A stretch of 20,526 nt of DNA from Phallusia fumigata (taxonomy: Eukaryota > Chordata > Ascidiacea > Phlebobranchia > Ascidiidae). The notes beneath the pieces are model-generated. The model was not told the DNA's origin. It saw only the letters and a list, made by a program, of their open reading frames with translations, and did not search any database. A program made the position numbers and the translations under genes. Shown here piece after piece: positions 7,193 to 15,898 of this stretch. How positions within the stretch are numbered: position 1 is the stretch's first letter; every line of letters begins with the position of its first letter. The stretch covers positions 1-20,526 of the forward strand of contig QXVZ01010104.1 of NCBI GenBank assembly GCA_008931825.1, in the 5' to 3' direction.

Positions 7193-7648
7193 TTAATCGG
7201 CAAAATCGGTCTTCCACAGGCAGTCAATTTGTTCGCTCATGTCGGTATCAAGACAACTTACATAGTTTAGATCTATTCGATTTCCATCCAAAGGTACAAA
7301 CGATGGACCCAACAAAGACCACCCCAGAACTGTTTTCACTGCAATCTGTTGTTCGCGGTGCCCGCGGCGCGTCTCCTGGAATGTCATTAGTTCAGGAACG
7401 TCAACGCCGATCATAAGTGTCACTTCCCCACCTTCAATCTGTGGAAACTCTAAATCACGTAAGTATGGCATCTTCTTTAGTTTCGTCTTCGACGGTAACC
7501 TGTTTGTTTTTACAGGAAGCTTATCAATAGCCATTACACTGCCCAGGTTAATGCTAGGTCCTTTGTCAAAGGCTGGAGCAACTGACAGAGAAACTATTTT
7601 TGTAAGTATAGTTTGTTCGTTGCCCACTGTTCGCAGCGACACANGCAC
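7193..7648 (-). pseudogene. BEL/Pao retrotransposon fragment (end of protease region, linker towards reverse transcriptase)
   Basis: An open minus-strand frame of about 151 residues. The stretch LMIGVDVPELM (about residues 79-89) followed by RRGHREQQIAVKTVLGWSLL and GP is the characteristic tail of the BEL/Pao aspartic-protease region (DUF1758), where G-x-D-x-P and T-x-LGW-x-L-x-GP are conserved. It ends with QIDCLWKTDF, like the WE/FW segment at the start of the Pao reverse-transcriptase domain. Only this slice is present. An ambiguous base (N) sits at 7644, at the edge with SINE copy 3. No stop occurs inside, so it may be a recent transfer of a fragment. Confidence 0.85.
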
Positions 7649-7875
7649 CTAAGTTTTGCAAGCAAATGGACATAATACACGTCGGTTAGAAAGCAACAGG
7701 TTTTTATTGCGTTGACGTGAAGTGCATTTTTGACGAAAAACCGACACCTTCCGACGCTTATGTTCAATCGAACCACTAACAGTTCGTGCACATTATATGT
7801 TAATTATTCAAAGATAACGGAATTTATGAAAAAAATGTCAAACGATTTCGTTGCTTGGTTGCAACATTAAAAATT
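7645..7875 (-). mobile_element. SINE copy 3, 5' truncated
   Basis: Bases 7645-7875 repeat 6877-7089 closely, including the 3' end GCACC-AA-TTTTGCAAGCAAATGGAC and the segment TTTCGTTGCTTGGTTGCAACATTAAAAAT. It stops there, lacking the rest of the 5' segment and the tRNA head, as expected from incomplete reverse transcription. It interrupts or abuts the Gypsy LTR remnant at 7877. Confidence 0.75.
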
Positions 7876-7876
7876 A

Positions 7877-7993
7877 TATAATCAAAAAACCACATTACAG
7901 AACCTATAAAGGCAATACGAGTTACACGAGAAAAAGGTTTGCTTCTCATAACTTTTTAGCAGCGTTACCGGGCCGCTACTTGAACCCCCTTCC
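7877..7993 (-). repeat. Gypsy polypurine tract and partial 3' LTR
   Basis: Nine bases after the pol stop (8002-8004), minus-strand GGAAGGGGG (7993-7985) forms a polypurine tract, the usual primer for plus-strand synthesis. The following minus-strand sequence TTCAAGTAGCGGCC should be the start of the 3' LTR, cut short by SINE copy 3. No second LTR is in the window to confirm the boundary. Confidence 0.5.
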
Positions 7994-8001
7994 GAAGTGA
8001 A

Positions 8002-8580
8002 CTAAAAACCCAACAGGGGGCGAATCACTCGACCAGAGCGCGTTAGAACAATTGATCGCTGTGGTGGCACTGGTAACGAAGTGCTTCGCTCAGGTGGTCT
8101 ACCACGATGGGGTACATCCGGCATCTGAATCGGTTGTGTCTTGTCGACGTATGCTGGTTTGAGACGATCAGTCGATATTTTTTGGTTGCCATACCTATCT
8201 CCAGAGTAAACGTCTTTTTACTGTGGCGAATCACTGTAAATGGACCGTTGTATGGCGGAGATGAAGGTGGGCGATGTTTATCAATTCGAACAAAAACGTA
8301 ATCGCACGTGCGAAGTGTTGTCGGAACACGAGTCTTCACTTCATTGTGGCGTGACATGGGGGAGGCGCTAGGTGTCGGAAAGCCTCGGGCAATGCTGGCA
8401 GGATCTGCTGAGTATTCTTCGGCTTGGATGAAAAAAAATCACCCAGAACGGACAAAGTTTAACCGTAAACCAATTCAGCGGAGGATGTTTGTAGATCTTC
8501 CGTGGGGCAATCACGAATCCCGAGCATTACCCATGGCAATTCGTCAATCCAGTTGGAACCTTCGCAGTCAGAAATTTTCT
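8002..8580 (-). pseudogene. Gypsy pol C-terminus (integrase tail and post-integrase domain)
   Basis: Minus-strand reading from 8580 gives NWIDELPWVMLGIRDCP and then SSAELVYG, the conserved segment after the integrase core of Gypsy elements. After frameshifts come YVFVRIDKHRPP and YNGPFTVI, then (one frame over) DRLKPAY, and finally RSGRVIRP with a stop at 8002-8004. This is the C-terminal end of Gypsy polyproteins. At least two frameshifts and a TAA and TGA in the expected frame show that it is dead. The 5' neighbour of this fragment in the original element is the sequence now at 13760-14520. Confidence 0.9.
8572..8580. repeat. Left copy of the 9-bp duplication flanking the 5.2-kb insertion
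   Basis: AAATTTTCT here and at 13760-13768 marks the point where Gypsy pol homology stops on one side and restarts on the other. Removing one copy and everything between leaves the two Gypsy halves in the same reading frame. Confidence 0.85.
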
Positions 8581-9376
8581 ATCGTTTTTACCCGGCCTTG
8601 GATAACTTTTTCCCCGCTCGTCTTTTGGACATCTACCTCTGGCCATGGTTATACAACACAGCAAAACGCGAAAGATATATCTGTGTTATGCAGTTGTGTG
8701 GGCCATGCGTACCAAAGCCAAACATGGCATAAATCTAAAAACCAGATATATCAGGTAGATCGCAAAATGCGTTGCCATTTACAATTTATTCCCAATACAT
8801 TTAAGGACGATAATTGTCACCAACAACCATCATAAGCACAAATAAATGGGCGGGTTACAGTACCAACTTCTTTGTGATTGATCGAGTTGGGTTATTTAGC
8901 TTTTCCATTATATTTTGCCTGTGGTTACATTTAGTTTGTTTTTCTCTGTGATACAAAAACAGGCAACGAACTTACTCTTGGCGTCGGTTGTCGCCTTTTA
9001 TCACCATCATGTACAGTTAAGAACGTTACAAAAATGTTGGACCTTGTGATGTGAACCTTTTGACCAATCAGCGCTGCAATAATTACCTCCAATTTTAAAA
9101 CGTGGAAACCAGCATGTCGCAATGCTACGAGATAAGCCGCACGAGGTTTTTTTGACAAGTTGTAATATGTGGAAAAGTTTAGTTAAAATCGATTTTTTGC
9201 CGTTTTCTAAAGCAACAAGAAAAGAAATAAGTTTTCTATGTTTGCAGTGCAAAGACAGGTCGTGATTTTAAATTTATTCCGTTTGGCCCAGACTGTTATA
9301 TTCGCTCAAATGCCGCGTTACAGAAGCCAATGAACTGCGTACAAACCGTACGAGACTATGAAGACAGCAAAAGTGG
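8581..9376. other. Left part of the insertion, no recognised gene
   Basis: Short frames on both strands (for example 8931-9252 minus, 8308-8835 plus crossing the boundary) show no known motif. A splice acceptor-like TTTCTATGTTTGCAG ends at 9248, so an upstream noncoding or diverged first exon of the transposase may lie here. Confidence 0.45.
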
Positions 9377-10278
9377 TCACGAAACAAGTCTGTCACCGTA
9401 GATGACATTGTTGCAGCTGGACTTGAATTATCCCAAATCACTGAAAGCGAAATAACTCCATGTTTGCAAGATAACTCTGAATCAAGCGAGGACAGTTCCT
9501 TTGCAGCTGTTGAAAAGAACTGCATGAAAGGACCAGTACTTACAATGCAGCAGGTTTTAACAAACTGGGTTTTAACTGAAAGAAATGTACCAAAATTGGC
9601 TGTCACCAAGCTTCAACAGTTTCATAAGGATCTTCCAAAATCCTACAAGACATTGCTTCCACCTCCATCATTAAACTTTAAAGAAATGGGCCAAGGTGAA
9701 TATGTTCATTTTTACAATTGGATAAGCAGTCTCAAAGAGGTACTGTGCACATATGCTTGATATAAAAGTGGAAATGTCAATTACATGTTGATTATAAATA
9801 CTGATGGATTGCCATTGTTTGTTCATTCACCAGACTACAGCAACAAGTCATTGGACAGGGAAATGCCCCCACCAGATATCTTTCTTCCAGATTTTTTGAC
9901 AGATATTGACTCCCTTAATGAGAACCCTCTTACTAGTGAAAAAACACATTTATTTTGTCAAATCAAGTTGCATTTATTTGTGATGCTCCAGCAAGATCCT
10001 CTTTAAATGCATAAAAAGTCATACAGGTTACTCTGCTTGTGAAAGGTGTGAATAGTGGGAGACTATTGTGACAGACGAGTATGCTTTTCTCATAAAACCT
10101 CAAAAAAGAGAACCAATCAATCTTTTGTGAAACAAAGAGACAGTAAACACCATCAGGGAACATCTATTCTGGTACATTATGGAATAAAATTGGTCTCCAA
10201 CTTTATCCTTGATTATATGCACCTTACCTGTCTTGGTGTAATAAAGCGGTTGCTAAGCTGGTGGAAAGGTGTTCCTAG

Positions 10279-10371
10279 GTATGCAACACATATATGATCA
10301 CCGTATTCATCAAAAATTGATTGATGACAAAGTAAATTTAAATCTATAGTTGCATATATGTTGTGTTATAG
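10279..10371 (+). other. Intron in the CACTA-like transposase gene
   Basis: GTATGC at the 5' end and TGTTATAG at the 3' end. Removal joins the block ending SWWKGVP to the block QLPGKLSP in phase (AG|A, Arg). Without removal there is a stop right after the donor. Confidence 0.7.
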
Positions 10372-10874
10372 ACAGTTACCTGGCAAGTTGTCACCTGGAG
10401 CCTTGTGTGTGTTAAACAATGCAATTTCTGAAGTAAAAGAAAAGATTCCTGTTGAATTTAGAAGAAAGATGAGAAAACTCCATGATTTAGCATACTGGAA
10501 AGCTTCAGAGTTTAGATTGTTTATGTTTTACATTGGCATTGTGATCCTTAAAAACAAACAGGTCATGTCTCGTGAAATGTATTTAAATTTTTTACAGTTT
10601 TCAGTGTCAATGCGATATTTGTTAAAAGCTAATTGTACAGATGATGAGTTGTCTTTTTGCAATGTACAACTGTTTAAATTTGTTTTGCAATGTGGTGATA
10701 TTTATGGAAAAGCTTTTGTGTCATATAACATTCACAGTATTACTCACTTGCCAGATGATTATAACCTCTATGGTTCTCTTGATTTAATTAACTGCTTTCC
10801 ATTCGAAAGCTATCTGGGACTGTTAAAAGCATGTGTGCGTTCTGGATTTAAACCTTTGCAACCGATTGCAAATC

Positions 10875-11053
10875 ATAATAGAGCTGAAGCTTGCAGCACA
10901 CTCAAATCAGTGTGTGTATTTCTTATTGCGAGTTTTGATGGTTGTTGCATGCCATGCCATTGATGATGCCATTTCTCTGGCGAAATCTATTTTTACTCGC
11001 AATAAGAAATACACAGACTGATTTGAGTGTGCTGCAAGCTTCAGCTCTATTAT
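10875..11053. repeat. 58-bp near-perfect inverted repeat with 63-base loop
   Basis: Bases 10875-10932 are the reverse complement of 10996-11053 with a single mismatch. The left arm is transposase coding sequence (HNRAEACSTLKS and onward); the right arm is an inverted copy of it, so the structure arose by inverted duplication inside the gene. The loop is 10933-10995. Transcribed, it would form a long hairpin. Confidence 0.93.
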
Positions 11054-11553
11054 AGTTTATCCGAAACTGGAATCGTCTGTATTAAGCACTCGTGGTTCAG
11101 GACGATTTCTGCACTAATGCACCTTTGAGATTGCAAACCATGTTTATCATGAAAATGAAAATGTGATTGTTAGTACTAAATTAAATTGCAATTTTAAACA
11201 ACAACATGTTTTGGATGAACAAGATAATGGAGAACATGTACCATGTTTTCAATCACTTCCTATAGCCCATTATAAAAGAGCTGTACTAAATAACAACTAC
11301 AAAATTACAAGGGGTAGTGTTGCAGATTCCACTATTTCATATGGTGACAAAGTTGGCCAAGTTGTTGACTTGATTGTTTGCTGTGAAAAAAGCTATTTTG
11401 TTGTAAAACAGTATCAAAGAGTAAGAAGTCTTTTTAAGTTTCCTACAAACTCTGTAAATGTTGGAATATTTAAAGTGTCAAAATTATCATCTTGTATTGA
11501 AGTTGTACCGTTTGATGACCATATAGCCAAATGTGTTTTACTACCATTTAAAT

Positions 11554-11620
11554 GTAAGTTTGTTGCATTAAAACTGTTGCACACTTAAATAATGCTAACT
11601 AAACTTGTGTTTCACAACAG
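11554..11620 (+). other. Short intron near the end of the transposase gene
   Basis: GTAAGT donor and TTTCACAACAG acceptor, 67 bases. Splicing extends the frame by a few residues to a TAA at 11641-11643. Confidence 0.6.
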
Positions 11621-11645
11621 ATTTGGTAATAGTTTACTGTTAAAC

Positions 11646-13224
11646 ATGAAAAGATTTGTTTTTGTAAAATTTTTGGAAGGTGGACAGTCTGATGTAGTTT
11701 TAAATGATTGGCTCATTGGAATAAACCAGTGCAGATGGCCTACTCAAGGTGATGTTTAGTCTTTGGTGAAGGAGCAGACAAAGGCAATGGATGATTGGCC
11801 TATTTACTAGTGTGAAATTTTGTGCCAAGCAAGTAAGATGCTTGCGCATGCCATTGTTTGTTAAATGTCCAGACAATTAAACTATAAAGCAGTAGGAGAT
11901 GCCCCAAACCTAGGTATGTGGTGTTTAGCTTGTAGTGTACTTTAGATACATACGGCCGCTGTTTAAAGAAGGCTTATTCACAACATGTTGTGGAAACTAC
12001 TGATGAGGAATTAGAAGATTTAAATCCTTGTGAAAATACTGCTGCCCCACCCTCTCTGATTAGGACAGAATCCATTATTCCAAAGACAGTGAGTTTGTAC
12101 CTAATTTACCGAAAGCAATTCTGTGTCCTAATACAAACAATATATATGTTGTAACAGATTGTTTGCTGTGCCTCCAGTCATGCCTAGGAAGAAAAAAATC
12201 TACAAAAACGGAACTGCATAAAGATTGCCATTGCAATTATCAACTCGGAGAAATGTCGAAACAAATAGGTTGCCTCGCAACTGCAGTAGAAGTTTTAGAC
12301 AAAAAAATTGACAAGATAATAGAACGTTCCAAGCAACATGTGACATCCCAGTTACCTACAGCAGCAGTAAATGAAGATGAGCTTGCAACAACCATCAAAA
12401 CAATGCCTGTAAGAGCAAAAGTCTATCATATCACATTCTTTAATAATAATAAAACTGATCCGCAATATATGTAAGAAGATTTTGTTTGTTAAATTTAGTC
12501 ATAATGCGCCAGTTATAAAAGAATATTTGAAATGTGATTGCCAGAAAAAGCAAAAGTAAATTTATGTATTCTTATTTTGTGCAGGATATTTCTGTTATTG
12601 CAGCATATGTAGAGAGATGCACACTTATCAAAAGAGTTTATCAAACTGTTCATGAGAAAGTCATTGGCAAAAGAGTACTCATGGAGTGGCCTTGGTGACA
12701 AGCGAATAAAATCCAAAAAGGCTTTTAAAGAGCACCAGCTTTTTCAGGCACTTACAAGTAAGTGGCATCTTTGAAGTCTGTGAGTAGGAATTTACTTTTA
12801 GGACTATTTTGACCAAAAGAAATACAGACACATGATTTAGTTGCATTCGAACCAAATAGAACAAGTTTACATAGGGGTGGAACTTAGGGAAATAGTTACC
12901 AACATTTGGGATGGACTTCTCACCTAATAAGCTTGGCAGAAACCACATTGGAGAAAGATTTAAGTTAAGGGAATTATATTTTAGGTCTGCATTTTACAAA
13001 TTGCCAATTGTTGCTACAGTTAGTTAGACACATGCAAGTCAGGATCTGCTGCCCAATGTTATTTTTATAATTTTCTTACAATTGCAATACAACGTTTTGT
13101 AGGTTTGATCAAGGAAACAAAATATCAAGCTGTGATATACAGTGAATTGGCAGATGCTGTTCAACGGGTGTTTGCTGGGGTGTCGGATTGGGAGGGAGGA
13201 CGAGAAGCAAGGAAATCAATTTAA
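11646..13224 (+). pseudogene. DUF4806-like gene, decayed, several exons
   Basis: The order of recognisable pieces matches animal DUF4806 proteins. An N-terminal FVFVKFLEGG...VVLNDWL...CRWP block begins at the ATG at 11646. A DDWPIY segment near 11790 continues in the same frame past TAG codons at 11757 and 11808. An acidic exon near 11948-12088 (KKAYSQHVVETTDEELEDL) ends at GTGAGT. A coiled-coil-like exon, about 12158-12408, contains VEVLDKKIDKIIE and ends at GTAAGA. The DUF4806 core near 12613-12760 contains SLAKEYSWSGLGDKR and KKAFKEHQLFQAL. The last exon, about 13104-13224, reads SELADAVQRVF and ends at TAA. DUF4806 has no established biochemical function. The in-frame TAGs make this copy non-functional unless spliced differently. 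It begins two bases after the transposase stop. Confidence 0.7.
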
Positions 13225-13759
13225 ATAGATCTGGAACAATCGAACTTTTCCATTAGTGGGTAAAACTATAAACGTTTGTTAAAACTTTACCTAATTCACT
13301 CTTCTGTCCACAACACATGGTTTAATAAATCTTCTTTAATTTATTTTCTTTTTCATTTTTGTGTTATGGGGATAAAAATAATATCATTGTGGCTAATTTT
13401 GAGAACGCTGTTAAAAGGTTTAATACCTCCATAATGATTCTTTGCAGATAGTGACTTTAAATGCCTCTACCGACTTTCAAATTATGACACTTGCATAAAC
13501 CATACCAGTTAGACAGGAATTACAATAGTCAACGGCTTTTACTTAGCTAAAAAGGTAAACATTGTAGGGTAACCGGTAAAGGCCCATAGATAAACCAGAG
13601 AAAAAGTCCGATCTAAGGTTGATCTGTGGTCCGGCGTCAAGTTTCATGGCAAGTGGGGTAGATATAAGATTGGGATATCTATGGCTCAGCATCTACTTAT
13701 CATCCTGCATTTCCTCCGGGTTTCCATATCAGGAAGAAAAAACATGGATGGCCGAATAT
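13225..13759. other. Right part of the insertion, no recognised gene
   Basis: AT-rich to about 13560, then mixed composition. No protein motif, tRNA or clear inverted-repeat partner of the left end was found. The short plus-strand frame at 13619-13804 crosses the insertion boundary and is considered spurious. Confidence 0.5.
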
Positions 13760-13768
13760 AAATTTTCT
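13760..13768. repeat. Right copy of the 9-bp duplication flanking the insertion
   Basis: AAATTTTCT, identical to 8572-8580. Gypsy integrase homology starts immediately beyond it on the minus strand. Confidence 0.85.
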
Positions 13769-14520
13769 GACTGGGTTGCGAGCGGGCAATCAGAGATGCT
13801 TTGAGGTGCCGGTGGAAACGATCCACCAGGCCGTTCGCTTGAGGGTGGAAACTTGTAGTACGGTGAACCCCAATGCCTAGTAATTCATTGTATGTCGTCC
13901 ACATTCTTGACGTAAATTGGGGGCCTCCGTCTGAAGAAATTTCTTGTGGGTTTGTGCACACTAGAACGTAAAATCCAGTGACAAACAAATGCGCGTGCAC
14001 ATGTCAACGTGGTTTCATCTGGCATCGGTATCGCCTCTGGCCAACGTGTAAATCGGTCGACCATCGTAAGTAGGTACACATTACCTTGCGAGGGCGGCAT
14101 TGGTCCCACGATATCAATGTTGACATGTTTGAAACGACCGCTGCACGTGGGATAACTTGATAAAGGCGCACGGACATGTCTCTAAATCATCAAACGTTGA
14201 CAGCGCACACATTGCTTGGCCCACGAACCCACTTGCTTCCGCAGGCCATGCAACACGAACTTGGAAGACATCAGCTTCACCGTGACTCTAATGGATAGAT
14301 GAGAAATGCCATGCATCTGTCGAAAACTTTCCGTTGCTTTCGGTACTATAGGGCGTGATGAGCCTTGGGAAGTGTCACATAGTAGTTTCGTGCCCGATTG
14401 TCCGACCTCGATGTCTTCAAGCTTGAGATTGGTTATTGCTGTGCGATACGCTTGAACTTCCGGTTCTAATTGGGCCTTCGCAAAAGAATCGTAATCCATG
14501 TTTTTGAACATGTTGAATGC
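13760..14520 (-). pseudogene. Gypsy pol fragment: integrase zinc domain and catalytic core
   Basis: On the minus strand, the reading starts near 14512 with DYDSFAKAQLEPEVQAYRT, the linker after RNase H. It runs into the HHCC zinc domain (HGISHLS near 14310, then CVRC near 14200) and the core, with DIVGPMPPSQG near 14120, TMVDRFTRWPEAI near 14060, ISSDGGPQF near 13930 and HPQANGLVDRFHRHLKA near 13830. The three acidic positions are Asp, Asp and, unusually, Asp where DDE integrases carry Glu (ANG-x-x-ERFH). The zinc domain and core lie in different frames, and the core itself is frameshifted near 13980. The element is truncated upstream at about 14520 (no RNase H or RT) and downstream by the 5.2-kb insertion. 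Confidence 0.9.
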
Positions 14521-14632
14521 AAAGTCACTGAAACGTATGAGACTTGTATTAGGAATAAGTAACCTTGAATAACAGCAGGTTACAAATTGCAGTATATATC
14601 TATCACAGCGTGCTCCTAAAGACACCATTGTA
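14521..14632. other. Junction between Gypsy fragment and the SAMD3-like remnants
   Basis: The Gypsy-like reading loses family character upstream of the DYDSF block although the frame stays open to 14643. No target duplication or repeat end could be fixed here. Confidence 0.4.
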
Positions 14633-14863
14633 TTGACTACCAAGACTTTTGTTCAAAATGGAATATCATATGCAGAGAATAGTATCTTTGTCTTGGACAT
14701 TGCTAATGATGTACCCCTGCTTGTCAAAATGTTGTCTGTTGTCAGTTATAATTGTACAATTGTTATATGTGCCCACTGGCTAACACCAATATCTTATGAT
14801 GTACATACACCATTAATGGTCGACAAGTTGTTCGCTTGCGTCACAGGGCTAAAGGGTCAATAA
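14633..14863 (+). pseudogene. C-terminal fragment of a SAMD3-like uncharacterised protein
   Basis: The 76-residue reading TKTFVQNGISY...SIFVLDIANDVPLLVKMLSVV...IVICAHWLTPISYDVHTPLMV resembles, from family memory, the C-terminal domain of a large set of uncharacterised invertebrate and fish proteins annotated SAM domain-containing protein 3-like. In those, a block of the form VNG-x-x-Y...-x-I...P-FGKI-x-x-I precedes a Y-x-x-H-x-x-YEV block. The start codon is TTG, so this is an exon or fragment, not a complete gene. Function is unknown. The assignment is tentative. Confidence 0.4.
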
Positions 14864-14997
14864 CTTGTGATGTTTTTTGCTTACAGGCGAAATAGTTACG
14901 TAACAATGAGCTGTGATTTTCATGTGGCCTAAAAAGGCAAAAACAGTACTAAGCTGCTACAAAAGTGAAATCTTTCAAAAAATTAAAACTGCTTTTA

Positions 14998-15150
14998 ATT
15001 CATGGAAAATGGTGTACAACTGGATATTTAAATGTACAATTACGACTTTGATGATTGGGTTGACGTAGACTCACTGGAAGATCTACCTAGCAAGGCCAAA
15101 CTCCGGGTCCTTGTAAGAGAGGTCAAGTCTTCATTTGCTCAATATTAATT
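14998..15150 (+). pseudogene. N-terminal fragment of a SAMD3-like uncharacterised protein
   Basis: One frame reads LDIYNYDFDDWVDVDSLEDLP followed by SKAKLRVLVREVKSS and a TAA near 15146. The pattern Y-D-x-DF-x-x-WVD-x-D...LP-x-K-x-KL-x-V matches the N-terminal ubiquitin-like segment of the same SAMD3-like family. Because it lies downstream of a C-terminal piece (14633-14863), the two come from separate copies or from a rearranged one. Confidence 0.4.
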
Positions 15151-15596
15151 CTATCTGTCATTTCCCCTGTGCAAGACGATTAATAACAACCATGCCGTGT
15201 GTCAGAGGTTTCATTTGAGATGTACAAAAACATAGGTATGCGTGGCAAGCTGTATGTACCTAATATATTTCTGTTATATTTATGCATTTGGTGGTAGGGT
15301 TTGACCACATGTTTTTACAATAGGTGATGAAAGTGTGTCATTGATTGGTGATGACACATCTGATGCAAAATATGCATCCAGTGAATAAGTATCACATTGG
15401 TTGGTGTCCTATGCGCTGCTATCATTTCTACTTTATATGGTGGATTCCATTAAAAATTGCGGCATTAATATTGCAAAGTTACCTTCTGGAGTGAGAAAAA
15501 CGACCACCCAAGTGTTGTACAACTCCATAGCATCACAAAAGATGTAAATAATTTAACCCATTTTTGGATGCTTGCTTATTATAAACGTAAACTTTT
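15151..15596. other. Spacer within the SAMD3-like remnants
   Basis: Contains an intron-like TGTACAAAAACATAGGTATG and short open stretches but nothing that can be assigned. Confidence 0.35.
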
Positions 15597-15692
15597 TAGT
15601 TACCCTTCACCCCTGGAATATCGGACTGTATGTCTGCCACTTATGAAGGCTTATCCTGTGTCAACAGACAAGCAAGCGAACAGTCTTATTGT
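15597..15692 (+). pseudogene. Possible internal exon of the SAMD3-like family
   Basis: The reading SYPSPLEYRTVCLPLMKAYP followed by VSTDKQANSLI ends at a GTAAGT donor (15692). The block YP-x-x-x-EY-x-TV-x-x-x-L-x-x-x-YP is a recurring motif of SAMD3-like proteins. It lies 450 bases after the N-terminal fragment on the same strand, so the two may be exons of one decayed copy. Confidence 0.4.
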
Positions 15693-15898
15693 AAGTAAGT
15701 TTCAAGGTTTATTATATATTGTTATTATTCTGATGCAATAATTTCATGATTCAGGTGACATAGACAAAAAGTCTGCGACAAAAATTTAGGGATAGTTGAC
15801 GAAACATGGTAGAGAAGAAGCAAGTGATTGCCATAAAATTAAGTATGGTTGCATGTATACTAGCAGTAAAATCCACTCGCCAGCAAACGAAACAGATC
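15693..15898. other. Unassigned spacer
   Basis: AT-rich sequence after the last exon-like piece; no motif recognised. Confidence 0.4.

Larger units (their letters stand above)
9377..11643 (+). pseudogene. CACTA/EnSpm-related transposase gene, decayed
   Basis: Conserved blocks appear in the order known for CACTA-type transposases (Transposase_21/DUF4218 layout) and their animal relatives. They are INTDGLPLF near 9795, FICDAPAR near 9972 (one frame over), SHTGYSACERCE near 10015-10055, LDYMHLTCLGVIKRLL near 10210-10258, WKASEFRLFMFYIG near 10498-10540, HSITHLPDD near 10733-10759, and CFPFESYLGLLKACVRSG near 10794-10847. The last two parallel the HLT/HL and PFERYLG-LK-YVRN motifs of plant TNP2. 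An intron at 10279-10371 (GT-AG, joining within an Arg codon) and another at 11554-11620 keep the frame. Damage includes in-frame TGA at 9758-9760, frameshifts near 9955-10010, TAG after ACERCE, and TAA near 11116. The 58-bp inverted repeat disrupts the part after CVRSG. No start codon was assigned. Confidence 0.75.
8581..13759 (+). mobile_element. 5.2-kb insertion in Gypsy pol, carrying a CACTA-like transposase and a DUF4806-like gene
   Basis: The boundaries are set by the 9-bp direct repeat AAATTTTCT and by the abrupt change from Gypsy pol to unrelated sequence. The first and last bases inside (ATCG... and ...ATAT) do not form a convincing terminal inverted repeat. CACTA elements normally make 2-3 bp duplications, so the 9-bp repeat may belong to an outer element of another superfamily, with the CACTA-like genes nested within, or the ends have decayed. 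The two genes inside are on the plus strand and both broken by stops and frameshifts. Confidence 0.75.

Noticed and set aside
8308-8835. A 175-codon plus-strand open frame
   Set aside because: It is antisense to the Gypsy pol fragment and crosses the insertion boundary at 8580; no family motif.
2964-12612. Reassigned or read-through TAG codons, because TAG interrupts the hAT gene, the CACTA-like gene and the DUF4806-like gene
   Set aside because: TAA and TGA stops and frameshifts also occur in the same decayed genes (for example TGA at 9758), so ordinary pseudogene decay explains it.
14633-14863. A complete short host gene
   Set aside because: It starts at TTG, lacks any ATG in a sensible position and resembles only the C-terminal part of a longer family.
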